From the NCBI GenBank assembly GCA_913063405.1, contig CAJXZB010000033.1, positions 1 through 32,438 of the forward strand: 32,438 bases of DNA, given 5' to 3'. The first letter of the stretch is position 1, and the number at the start of each line of letters is the position of its first letter. A model generated the notes under the pieces. That model made no database searches, had not been told where the DNA came from, and saw only the letters and a program-made list of their open reading frames with translations. This DNA is from an uncultured Ulvibacter sp. (GTDB lineage Bacteria; Bacteroidota; Bacteroidia; Flavobacteriales; Flavobacteriaceae). Below, piece after piece: positions 7,657-15,929 of the stretch. The translations under genes were made by a program, and so were the position numbers.

Positions 7657-9702
7657 CTATTCGGGATATTCAACACGCAAATGGTAGATGTTATTGAGTT
7701 TTCTTTTAAGTACCTTCTTTATTGTTTGAATCTCCTTAAGCGTTATGTTCGAATTCAAGAATTGTCCTTGTTCCATTTGTCCATCAATAATTTTTTCTAC
7801 AAAGGCATCAATTTTTGTAGAGGTAGGCTCTTTCAAACTCTTGCTTGCAGCCTCTACACTATCTGCCATCATTAATATTGCGGTTTCCTTTGAAAATGGA
7901 ATTGGACCTGGATAGCAAAAATCATCAGGATTAGCCTTTCCCTTTCGCTCCTTCTCTTTCTTATAGAAATAATACACCATACTTGTTCCATGGTGTGTTC
8001 TAATAAAATCAATTACCCGATCTGGAAGCTTATTTTTTCGAGCAATTTCAATACCGTCAATTACATGATTCACAATAATACGAGCACTCTCTTTAGGGTC
8101 TAACTCATCGTGCGTATTAATCGAATTAGCCTGATTCTCGGTAAAATAAGTCGGATTCAACATTTTACCCAAGTCATGATACAACGCACCTACCCGGACC
8201 AACATTGAATTGGCTCCTATTTCGTTGGCAGCTGCCTCGGCTAAGTTGGCTACATTGAGTGAATGATGAAATGTCCCAGGCGCTTTATTAGAAAGCTCTT
8301 TAAGTAATTTCGAATTGGTGTCACTCAATTCCAAAAGTGAGACATCCGAGACCAATCCAAAGATTTTTTCATAAAAATAGATAAGTGGATGCGCGAATAA
8401 TGTAGCCAAACCACAGAGTACAAAGTAACCGAAGGTCTCCCACTCTATTGTTTGGATATTTCCTTCTTGAATCAAGAAAAATGCGAAGTAGCCAATAATA
8501 TATATTGAGGTTATTTGACCCACCGAAATAAACAGATTCGCTCGTTTATACAACTCAGAAACTGTAAGAATTGTTACAATTCCAGCTATGATTTGTAAGA
8601 ACATATATTCAAAACTATTTGGTACAACGAAACCAAGAAGAAGGATTGTCAATACATGTACGAACAAACCAAGTCTTGGATCAAAGAATGCCTTTAATAT
8701 AAGCGGAAGTATACAAAGAGGCACAACATAGACATATTTGGCATCAAGCTTCACCACGATAGTCGTCAAAAAGACCATTAAAAAGATGTTGAAAAAGATA
8801 AAGGTAACTTTGGTGTTATTATTGAATATTTCCGAGCGGTATTTTTTCAGAAAAAGAAATAACATTAAAAAAACCAAAGAAACCAATAGCGAATACCCTA
8901 TAAGAAGCCAATAGTAATTGGAGGCACTCCATACCTGAGACTGGTATTCAGCTTTTAACGAATTTAATATCTGAAATTTATCGCCTTCAACCACCTCCCC
9001 TTTTGCGATAATTCTACCCCCCTTTTCAATAATTCCTCTATTTGGATTAATAGCTTTTATTTGAGCATCCGTTGCGGCTTGAGTAAGTTTGGTATTTAAA
9101 GATGTATTTGGCTGAATTGTTCGTGTTAATAATTTCCGCAATAAAGTTTCAATATCGGAAGCCTCTTCTTTTGAAATGGCAGTACTCACTTTATTGTCTA
9201 AATTATCCTTCATAAAAAGGCGTTCATAGAAAACCTCTTCTATTTCATTTCCTTTTTTTAAATAAATAATTTTCTCTGAAGAATATGAATATACCTCATC
9301 GATTACACCATTTTCATAAATATCGTGGGTAATTGAAAGTCCTATTCGCCTGGCATTGTTCCTGGTAGTACTGTACAAACTATCAACAAACGTATCGTCT
9401 AATAGCTTTAAAAAATCTGTTTGACTTTGTGAAGCAATTGTAAGGTCGTATTCAAAATAAGGAATTCCACTAGAGATTATCGTTTCTTTCTCTCTGTCAA
9501 TTGTTTCCGTATCCTTTTTTATAGTAAAACTAAAGGGAGCATATAAATTTTCATATTGCCATGGCTTTCCTTTTTGAAAATTATATTTAAACTGTCCTCC
9601 CTTCGGAAGCAAATAAATAATTAAAAATGTGGAAATTACAAAAAGTAATACCTTATAAATTAGGGATTGATTTTTAGTAAATAACGCTAAGAAGTTTTTC
9701 AT
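7657..9702 (-). CDS. pgpH: HDIG-domain membrane phosphodiesterase, c-di-AMP hydrolase PgpH family
   Basis: The protein has 681 residues in the order expected for the family: an N-terminal membrane helix (about 15-33), a large extracytoplasmic 7TMR-HDED domain (about 35-265), a block of seven membrane helices (about 266-460), and a cytoplasmic HD phosphohydrolase domain. Metal-binding residues are visible: H479-H480 in GTFHHSLNV and H509-D510 in LYHDLGKM, followed by NHVIDGIEIA and FIRTHHG. PgpH enzymes degrade cyclic di-AMP to pApA. Only 7 bp separate its stop from the stop of the convergent HTCS gene and no hairpin is seen there, so the two transcripts may overlap. It is divergent from the thiolase gene across a 164-bp gap. 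Confidence 0.92.
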   Translation of the reverse strand: MKNFLALFTKNQSLIYKVLLFVISTFLIIYLLPKGGQFKYNFQKGKPWQYENLYAPFSFTIKKDTETIDREKETIISSGIPYFEYDLTIASQSQTDFLKLLDDTFVDSLYSTTRNNARRIGLSITHDIYENGVIDEVYSYSSEKIIYLKKGNEIEEVFYERLFMKDNLDNKVSTAISKEEASDIETLLRKLLTRTIQPNTSLNTKLTQAATDAQIKAINPNRGIIEKGGRIIAKGEVVEGDKFQILNSLKAEYQSQVWSASNYYWLLIGYSLLVSLVFLMLFLFLKKYRSEIFNNNTKVTFIFFNIFLMVFLTTIVVKLDAKYVYVVPLCILPLILKAFFDPRLGLFVHVLTILLLGFVVPNSFEYMFLQIIAGIVTILTVSELYKRANLFISVGQITSIYIIGYFAFFLIQEGNIQTIEWETFGYFVLCGLATLFAHPLIYFYEKIFGLVSDVSLLELSDTNSKLLKELSNKAPGTFHHSLNVANLAEAAANEIGANSMLVRVGALYHDLGKMLNPTYFTENQANSINTHDELDPKESARIIVNHVIDGIEIARKNKLPDRVIDFIRTHHGTSMVYYFYKKEKERKGKANPDDFCYPGPIPFSKETAILMMADSVEAASKSLKEPTSTKIDAFVEKIIDGQMEQGQFLNSNITLKEIQTIKKVLKRKLNNIYHLRVEYPE

Positions 9703-9769
9703 AAAAATGTTTACGAAAAGTAAAGGTATAAATATCGTTTGATTAATCCCATGCCAACTACTTCAAAGA

Positions 9770-9800
9770 TTGATAATTCAATATATAATGTGTAAATTTG
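9770..9800 (+). promoter_or_regulatory. Bacteroidota-type promoter of the thiolase gene
   Basis: TAAATTTG at 9793-9800 matches the -7 consensus TAnnTTTG exactly. TTG at 9770-9772 lies 20 bp upstream, in the -33 position. Transcription would start near 9807, about 60 nt before the ATG at 9867. This also rules out the TTG at 9798, inside the promoter, as a translation start. Confidence 0.65.
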
Positions 9801-9866
9801 CATCATATTTCTGAAGCTATCTTTACTTTAGAAAAGTCGTTTTTAATTGAAAATTCCACGTATCAA

Positions 9867-11045
9867 ATGAATAGAGAAGTTGTAATTGTAGCTGCTGCCA
9901 GAACACCAATTGGAAGTTTTATGGGAAGTCTTTCCTCGTTAACTGCAACCCAGTTGGGGTCTATTGCTATAAAAGGAGCATTGGACAACATTAGTTTGGA
10001 CCCAAGTCTTATTGAAGAGGTTTTTATGGGTAACGTAGTGCAGGCTGGTGTTGGTCAAGCACCCGCTCGTCAAGCAGCATTGGGAGCTGGTATTCCAGGT
10101 ACAGTTCCTTGTACAACGGTGAATAAAGTATGCGCATCCGGAATGAAAGCTCTTATGAACGCTGCACAAACTATTGCTTTGGGTGATGCGGAAATTGTAG
10201 TCGCTGGAGGAATGGAGAGTATGAGTAATATTCCACATTATGTGCATATGAGAAACGGAGTTAAATTTGGCCCTGCCACACTAATTGATGGTATGCAGAA
10301 GGACGGACTTGTGGATGCCTACGATCAAAATGCTATGGGAGTTTGTGCGGATGCTTGTGCATCTGAATATAAATTTTCTAGAGAAGATCAGGATGCGTTC
10401 GCGGTTCAATCTTATGAACGCTCAGCGAAGGCTTGGAAGGATGGTAAATTCACCAATGAAGTTGTCCCTGTTTCGGTCCCTCAACGTCGAGGCGAACCGG
10501 TAATTGTTTCAGAAGATGAAGAGTTTAAAAATGTTCGAATGGAAAAAATTCCTGCATTACGACCAGCCTTTACCAAGGATGGTACTGTAACTGCGGCCAA
10601 TGCTTCTACTATTAATGATGGAGCCGGAGCAATGGTACTTATGAGTGCTGAAAAAGCTTCAGAATTAGGACTAACAGTACTTGCGAGCATTAAAAGCTAT
10701 GCAGATGCGGCTCACGAACCAGAATGGTTTACAACAGCACCATCCAAAGCATTACCAAAAGCACTTACCAAAGCTGGTGTTTCTCAAGACAATATAGATT
10801 TTTTCGAATTTAATGAGGCATTCTCTGTAGTGGGACTGGCAAATATGAAAATATTGGGTCTTAATGATTCTAATGTTAATGTTAACGGTGGTGCCGTTTC
10901 TTTAGGTCATCCTTTAGGTTGCAGTGGTGTAAGGATTGTTATCACACTGTTAAATGTATTAAAACAAAACAATGCCAAACTTGGTGCGGCAGCAATTTGT
11001 AATGGCGGCGGCGGCGCTTCTGCAATGGTGATTGAAAGAAAATAA
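9867..11045 (+). CDS. atoB: Acetyl-CoA acetyltransferase (thiolase II)
   Basis: This 392-residue thiolase condenses two acetyl-CoA to acetoacetyl-CoA or catalyses the reverse reaction. The catalytic triad is intact: nucleophile C89 in KVCASGMKA, H348 in SLGHPLGCSG, and C378 in AICNGGGGASA. Other family signatures are GGMESMSNIPHY and NEAFSVV. The start is the ATG at 9867 (MNREVVIVAAARTP), which begins where thiolases normally begin; a longer frame back to 9798 overlaps the promoter. It is followed after 21 bp by an NlpC/P60 gene on the same strand, so the two are probably co-transcribed. The exact chain-length preference (acetyl versus longer) cannot be read from the sequence, but length and motifs fit the biosynthetic, short-chain group. 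Confidence 0.93.
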   Translation: MNREVVIVAAARTPIGSFMGSLSSLTATQLGSIAIKGALDNISLDPSLIEEVFMGNVVQAGVGQAPARQAALGAGIPGTVPCTTVNKVCASGMKALMNAAQTIALGDAEIVVAGGMESMSNIPHYVHMRNGVKFGPATLIDGMQKDGLVDAYDQNAMGVCADACASEYKFSREDQDAFAVQSYERSAKAWKDGKFTNEVVPVSVPQRRGEPVIVSEDEEFKNVRMEKIPALRPAFTKDGTVTAANASTINDGAGAMVLMSAEKASELGLTVLASIKSYADAAHEPEWFTTAPSKALPKALTKAGVSQDNIDFFEFNEAFSVVGLANMKILGLNDSNVNVNGGAVSLGHPLGCSGVRIVITLLNVLKQNNAKLGAAAICNGGGGASAMVIERK

Positions 11046-11066
11046 ACGCTTTTCAATTGATCATAA

Positions 11067-11816
11067 ATGAATTACGGTATTTGTATTCTTAGTGTTGTTC
11101 CCTTGCGAGCCGAAGCTTCCGACAAAAGTGAGTTGGTAAGTCAGGTGTTATATGGAGAGCTATTCAAAATATTAGAAATTCGGGCGAAATGGAGTCGCAT
11201 TCGTTTAGCATTTGACAAATATGAAGGGTGGATAGATAACAAGCAAATCCATATCATTTCTGAGGGGGATTACAGGATATTGGAAAAGGATAAACCTGTC
11301 TTGTCATCAGATTTAGTGGACTTTATAACTACTTCTGAAAACCATTTGCTGTCTATTTGCCTTGGAAGTAATGTTAATACTTCACCCTTACTTCAATATT
11401 CTTTTGAAGGAAAAACACTTTCAGAAACCTTTCCTAAAGAACAAATAGTAGAAACTGCCTTACTCTATTTAAATGCTCCATACCTATGGGGAGGAAAAAC
11501 GCCGTTTGGTATTGATTGTAGTGGACTAACCCAAATGGTGTATAAACTAAATGGTTATAAATTAAAACGTGATGCAAGTCAGCAAGCACAGCAAGGTGAG
11601 GCATTAAGTTTTATTGAGGAGAGTGAATCTGGAGATTTAGCTTTTTTTGATAACCCAGAAGGTGATATTGTACACGTGGGTATTATTATGAAGGACAATT
11701 ATATCATTCATGCACACGGTAAGGTTCGCATTGACCGTCTAGATCATACGGGAATTTTTAATTATGAAGCACGATCTCATACTCATAAACTTAGAGTTAT
11801 TAAACGTATTATATAA
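11067..11816 (+). CDS. NlpC/P60 peptidoglycan endopeptidase with SH3 domain
   Basis: The protein has 249 residues. The N-terminal part (about 1-70) resembles a bacterial SH3 domain (VPLRAEASDKSELVSQVLYGE, WSRIRL, YEGWID). Residues about 125-249 are the NlpC/P60 cysteine peptidase with nucleophile C151 in GIDCSGLTQMVY, H203 in DIVHVGIIM, and H215/H217 in YIIHAHGK. Such enzymes cleave the D-Glu to meso-DAP bond in murein peptides. No signal peptide is evident, which is common for the flavobacterial YkfC-like version thought to act on recycled muropeptides in the cytoplasm. It lies 21 bp after the thiolase gene and ends at a shared bidirectional terminator. Confidence 0.9.
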   Translation: MNYGICILSVVPLRAEASDKSELVSQVLYGELFKILEIRAKWSRIRLAFDKYEGWIDNKQIHIISEGDYRILEKDKPVLSSDLVDFITTSENHLLSICLGSNVNTSPLLQYSFEGKTLSETFPKEQIVETALLYLNAPYLWGGKTPFGIDCSGLTQMVYKLNGYKLKRDASQQAQQGEALSFIEESESGDLAFFDNPEGDIVHVGIIMKDNYIIHAHGKVRIDRLDHTGIFNYEARSHTHKLRVIKRII

Positions 11817-11848
11817 AAAACCTCTCAAAAATAATTGAGAGGTTTTTT
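11815..11848. terminator. Bidirectional intrinsic terminator
   Basis: AAAAAACCTCTCAA (11815-11828) is the exact complement of TTGAGAGGTTTTTT (11835-11848), with a 6-nt loop. The T-run on either strand lets it end both the NlpC/P60 gene and the convergent gyrA-TPR operon. Confidence 0.9.
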
Positions 11849-11864
11849 ATGTAAAGTGACATTA

Positions 11865-13130
11865 CTATTGACCGCCCTCCATTTCTTGTAAGCGAGTTTT
11901 CATTGCTTTAAATTTCTCATCATCACCTAATTGACTATAGATACCTTTTAAGGTTCTTACGATTTCAATGTTATCGGCTCTTGATTCCAATGCAGATTCA
12001 AGATACGGGGCAGCTTCTCTATAAAGGCTGTTTTTTTCTTCCTTATATTCATCGTACTTAGCATAATCAGCGTTAGATGTTCCAAGGGCATTCATCTTTT
12101 CATTTAGCTCAGCTTCACCTGTCAAAATAAGCACAGCAATGTTAATTTTAGCACCTGCATTGTCCGGTTTTAAAGCAATAGCCTTTTGATAATACTCAAT
12201 GGCCTTATCTTTTAACCCAAGTTTCGCACTTGCAACTCCAAGGTTATTATATAAATCTGGATTATCAGGATCCAATGCAATGAGTTCTTGCATTAATTCA
12301 TTGTAACGTTCCATATTACCCTGCTTATAGACCATGTCAGCCTCTACTTGAATTAATGTCTTATCCGTTGGATTCTTAGCTCTCACTTCATTAATTAATT
12401 CAATAGCTTTCTTATCATTACCTTGTTTAGTACTTATTTGGGCCAATGACAATAAAATCAATTCTCTTTTAGAATCAGTCATCTTTTCTTCTGGTTTCAC
12501 ATGAGTTCCACCTTTAACCATTATGTCTCTTTGTATTTTAGTTACAAAAGGTTCTTCCTTTCCTGTATCCTTATTTGTAGCTACAAATTGTCTTTGCATT
12601 CCAGTATAACCAATATCAGTTAATTTCTGATAGTAGATTCCGGCATTGTCATAGTCTTCAGCGATTTTTGCTGCAAGTGCGGCATTAAATAGGAAAAGAG
12701 TATCCTTAGGACTTATGGTGTAAGCCGTATGAAATTTTTCTGCCGCCATTTCATACCTCTTTGCCTTATAATCTTTTCCTGCGCCCGTTTCCAAACTTTC
12801 TTTTAGTGCAAGATAACCTTCCTGTACTTTCGAAGCCATCTTACTGCTTCCAATCTCTTTTGCTATTGCCAAGGATTCTGACGCCATTTTTAGTTTGTCC
12901 ATATTGGCTCCTGCACTTTTCATCAATGCGCTACTTTTAGTGAGATAAAATTGTGTCTTTAGCTCATCATTCGCACCATCTAACAATTCTTCAGCTGTGT
13001 TCAATGAGGCCATAGCCTCAGCATATTCTCCTGATTTTATCTGTTTCTCGGCCTTTTTAATTTCTTTTTTCTGACCAAATGAAATAGCAGACAGCAATAG
13101 AATTCCTGCTAATAATAGTATGTTTTTCAT
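11865..13130 (-). CDS. Secreted tetratricopeptide-repeat protein
   Basis: The protein has 421 residues. A signal peptide covers residues 1-19 (MKNILLLAGILLLSAISFG) and is followed by several TPR helices: KQIKSGEYAEAMASL, YKAKRYEMAAEKFHTAY, and a clear canonical repeat NLGVASAKLGLKDKAIEYYQ with ALKPDNAGAKIN. TPR proteins act as interaction scaffolds; this one is presumably periplasmic. It starts 15 bp after the gyrA stop, so it is translated from the gyrA transcript. This gyrA-TPR order is, as I recall, common in flavobacteria. The partner is unknown. Confidence 0.88.
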   Translation of the reverse strand: MKNILLLAGILLLSAISFGQKKEIKKAEKQIKSGEYAEAMASLNTAEELLDGANDELKTQFYLTKSSALMKSAGANMDKLKMASESLAIAKEIGSSKMASKVQEGYLALKESLETGAGKDYKAKRYEMAAEKFHTAYTISPKDTLFLFNAALAAKIAEDYDNAGIYYQKLTDIGYTGMQRQFVATNKDTGKEEPFVTKIQRDIMVKGGTHVKPEEKMTDSKRELILLSLAQISTKQGNDKKAIELINEVRAKNPTDKTLIQVEADMVYKQGNMERYNELMQELIALDPDNPDLYNNLGVASAKLGLKDKAIEYYQKAIALKPDNAGAKINIAVLILTGEAELNEKMNALGTSNADYAKYDEYKEEKNSLYREAAPYLESALESRADNIEIVRTLKGIYSQLGDDEKFKAMKTRLQEMEGGQ

Positions 13131-13145
13131 CGTTGTGGGTTTAAT

Positions 13146-15668
13146 TTATTCTTGTGTTTCGGTTTGTGTATCATCAATATCAAGAGATGTGCCATTTTCT
13201 ATACCACCATCTAAATCCTCAATGTCATCTTCATCATGCATTACTTTCGCTACTGCAGCAATAGAGTCTTCACCTCTTACCTTAATAAGGCGCACGCCTT
13301 GTGTTGCACGTCCCATCACTCGTAAGTCTGCGACAGCCATGCGAATAGCAATTCCTGACTTATTTATGATCATTAAATCATCCATGTCGGTCACATTCTT
13401 AATCGCAACCAGTTGACCTGTCTTTTCAGTAACATTTATTGTTTTAACACCTTTTCCTCCACGATTTGTGATACGGTAGTCTTCTAGCGTTGAACGTTTT
13501 CCATAGCCATTTTCAGAAACAACCAAAATGTTTGATTCCTTATCGTCTACGGCAATCATACCTATTACCTCATCATTTTCATTGGCTAATCTAACACCTC
13601 GAACTCCAGAAGCATTTCTCCCCATTGGTCTGGTTTTTCCTTCTTCAAAACGAATGGCCTTACCAGATCTCAATGCCAACATAACTTGGCTGTCACCTGT
13701 CGTCAATTTTGCTTCTAAGAGTTCGTCATTATCCTTAATCGTAATTGCATTAATTCCATTTGTTCTTGGACGGGAGTATTGTTCTAATGGAGTTTTCTTC
13801 ACCTGACCATTTTTGGTCGCCATAATCACAAAATGGTTATTAATATATTCTTCATCCTTCAAATCCTGTGTACAGATAAATGCTTTTACCTTATCATCGG
13901 GTTCAATATTAATAAGATTCTGAATAGCTCTTCCTTTTGAAGTTTTGCTTCCTTCCGGAATTTCAAAAACTCTCATCCAGAAACATTTTCCTTTCTGTGT
14001 AAAGAATAACATGTATTGATGATTGGTTCCTATAAACAAGTGTTCAAGGAAATCCTCATTTCTAGTAGCCGATGCTTTTTGACCAACTCCTCCTCTATTT
14101 TGTGTTTTATATTCGGTTAAAGAAGTCCTTTTTATATAGCCTGCATGTGAAATGGTTAGGACCACTTGTTCATCAGCGATCAAATCAGTTATACTAACAT
14201 CTCCACCTGCATATTCAATTATAGATCTACGTTCATCACCATATTTTGTTCGGATTTCTTCCAACTCCCCCTTAATGATTTCCATTCTAAGTTCTTTTTT
14301 AGAAAGAATATCTTCATAACCAGCAATGGTCTTCATTAACTCTTCATACTCACTTCTCAACTTGTTCTGCTCAAGACCAGTCAATTGACGCAACTTCATT
14401 TCTACAATCGCCTTTGATTGTATTTCAGTAAGTTCAAAAGCTTTAATTAGTTTAACACGAGCTTCATCTGCATTAGCAGAGGAACGGATTAACCTAATTA
14501 CTTCATCAATATTATCGGAAGCAATTATTAATCCTTCTAGAATATGGGCGCGTTCTTTCGCCTTACGAAGTAAATACTCGGTGCGTCTCACGACTACCTC
14601 ATGACGATGCTCAACAAAATAGTGAATCAATTCTTTAAGATTCAACATTTGTGGACGTCCATTAACAAGTGCAATATTATTTACACTAAAGCTTGATTGA
14701 AGCGAAGTGTACTTATACAACATGTTTAAAACGATATTTGGAATTGCATCTCGCTTTAAAATATAAACGATTCTCATTCCATTACGATCACTCTCATCAC
14801 GAATATTTGAAATACCTTCAATCTTCTTATCATTAACCAGATCGGCAGTTTTCTTAATCATATCTGCCTTATTGACCTGATATGGTATTTCGGAAACGAT
14901 AATACATTCACGACCCGCAACTTCCTCAAAGTGCGCCTTGGCTCTCATAACAACCCGTCCTCTACCTGTATGAAAAGCTTCTTTAACTCCTTCATATCCA
15001 TAAATCACACCCCCAGTTGGAAAATCAGGTGCTTTAATGTGTTGCATCAATCCATCAATATCTATTTCATTATCTTCTATATAGGCGATTGTACCGTTAA
15101 TAACCTCTGTAAGATTGTGAGGAGGCATATTAGTCGCCATTCCAACTGCAATACCAGAGGCTCCATTAATGAGTAGCCCAGGGACCCTCGTAGGAAGAAC
15201 TGTTGGCTCATTTAAAGTATCATCAAAATTTAATTGGTGATCTACAGTCTCTTTATCGATATCTGCGAGCATATCTTCTGATATCCTCTGCATTCTCGCT
15301 TCAGTATAACGCATTGCCGCCGGACTATCTCCATCTATGGAACCAAAGTTACCCTGCCCGTCAACAAGCATATAGCGTAAACTCCACTCCTGTGCCATAC
15401 GCACCATTGCATCATATACAGACGTATCTCCATGAGGATGATACTTACCCAATACCTCACCGACTATTCTTGCCGACTTTTTATGAGCGCCTGTTGCTCT
15501 AATGCCCAATTCATGCATACCATATAAAACACGCCGATGAACTGGTTTCATTCCATCTCGAACATCTGGCAATGCACGTGACACAATGACCGACATCGAG
15601 TAATCGATGTAGGCAGACTTCATTTCATCTTCAATGTTTATGGGGATCACTTTTTCACCTTCAGCCAT
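13146..15668 (-). CDS. gyrA: DNA gyrase subunit A
   Basis: The protein has 840 residues and is the DNA-cleaving and rejoining subunit of gyrase. The catalytic tyrosine is Y121 in [10 protein letters not shown]. The winged-helix/tower domain (about 30-490) is followed by six beta-pinwheel blades (about 500-815) and an acidic tail. The quinolone-resistance region reads [10 protein letters not shown], so the position of E. coli Ser83 is Thr82 and Asp87 is Asp86. The GyrA box that wraps DNA is QNRGGVG rather than the enterobacterial QRRGGRG, and a second similar motif TNRGGKG occurs in the last blade. The long acidic end and gyrase-like pinwheel distinguish it from ParC. The start is ATG at 15668, preceded by a leader of about 100 nt. 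Confidence 0.97.
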   Translation of the reverse strand: MAEGEKVIPINIEDEMKSAYIDYSMSVIVSRALPDVRDGMKPVHRRVLYGMHELGIRATGAHKKSARIVGEVLGKYHPHGDTSVYDAMVRMAQEWSLRYMLVDGQGNFGSIDGDSPAAMRYTEARMQRISEDMLADIDKETVDHQLNFDDTLNEPTVLPTRVPGLLINGASGIAVGMATNMPPHNLTEVINGTIAYIEDNEIDIDGLMQHIKAPDFPTGGVIYGYEGVKEAFHTGRGRVVMRAKAHFEEVAGRECIIVSEIPYQVNKADMIKKTADLVNDKKIEGISNIRDESDRNGMRIVYILKRDAIPNIVLNMLYKYTSLQSSFSVNNIALVNGRPQMLNLKELIHYFVEHRHEVVVRRTEYLLRKAKERAHILEGLIIASDNIDEVIRLIRSSANADEARVKLIKAFELTEIQSKAIVEMKLRQLTGLEQNKLRSEYEELMKTIAGYEDILSKKELRMEIIKGELEEIRTKYGDERRSIIEYAGGDVSITDLIADEQVVLTISHAGYIKRTSLTEYKTQNRGGVGQKASATRNEDFLEHLFIGTNHQYMLFFTQKGKCFWMRVFEIPEGSKTSKGRAIQNLINIEPDDKVKAFICTQDLKDEEYINNHFVIMATKNGQVKKTPLEQYSRPRTNGINAITIKDNDELLEAKLTTGDSQVMLALRSGKAIRFEEGKTRPMGRNASGVRGVRLANENDEVIGMIAVDDKESNILVVSENGYGKRSTLEDYRITNRGGKGVKTINVTEKTGQLVAIKNVTDMDDLMIINKSGIAIRMAVADLRVMGRATQGVRLIKVRGEDSIAAVAKVMHDEDDIEDLDGGIENGTSLDIDDTQTETQE

Positions 15669-15772
15669 AAAATAATTTCTTTAATTATAGGTTATAAATT
15701 TAATGAAGCAAGATACACTATTTTGAAGGTTTACGGGCTTTTAATCGAGTTCGTTATTCACGTTTTTATTAA

Positions 15773-15780
15773 CAAATTTA
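15773..15780 (-). promoter_or_regulatory. Candidate -7 box for the gyrA operon
   Basis: On the minus strand this reads TAAATTTG, an exact TAnnTTTG match. No good TTG box is found about 20 bp further upstream. Use of it would give a leader of about 100 nt for gyrA. The 261-bp gap to clpC holds no other gene that I can support. Confidence 0.4.
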
Positions 15781-15929
15781 GAGCTATAAAACGTTAATAA
15801 CTATCGATGTTTATGTTTTGAAATGCGTAAGTTTTTTTGTCTTTTTACTACTTATCTTGTTAATAAGGGAATAGTTTTTGCCGTATTAGAGGTAATTTAG
15901 TAATTTTAGAAGTATTGGAACACTGGTTT

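Noticed and set aside
9798..9866. Longer N-terminus of the thiolase from a TTG at 9798
   Set aside because: The extra 23 residues are not family-like and the TTG lies in the -7 promoter box.
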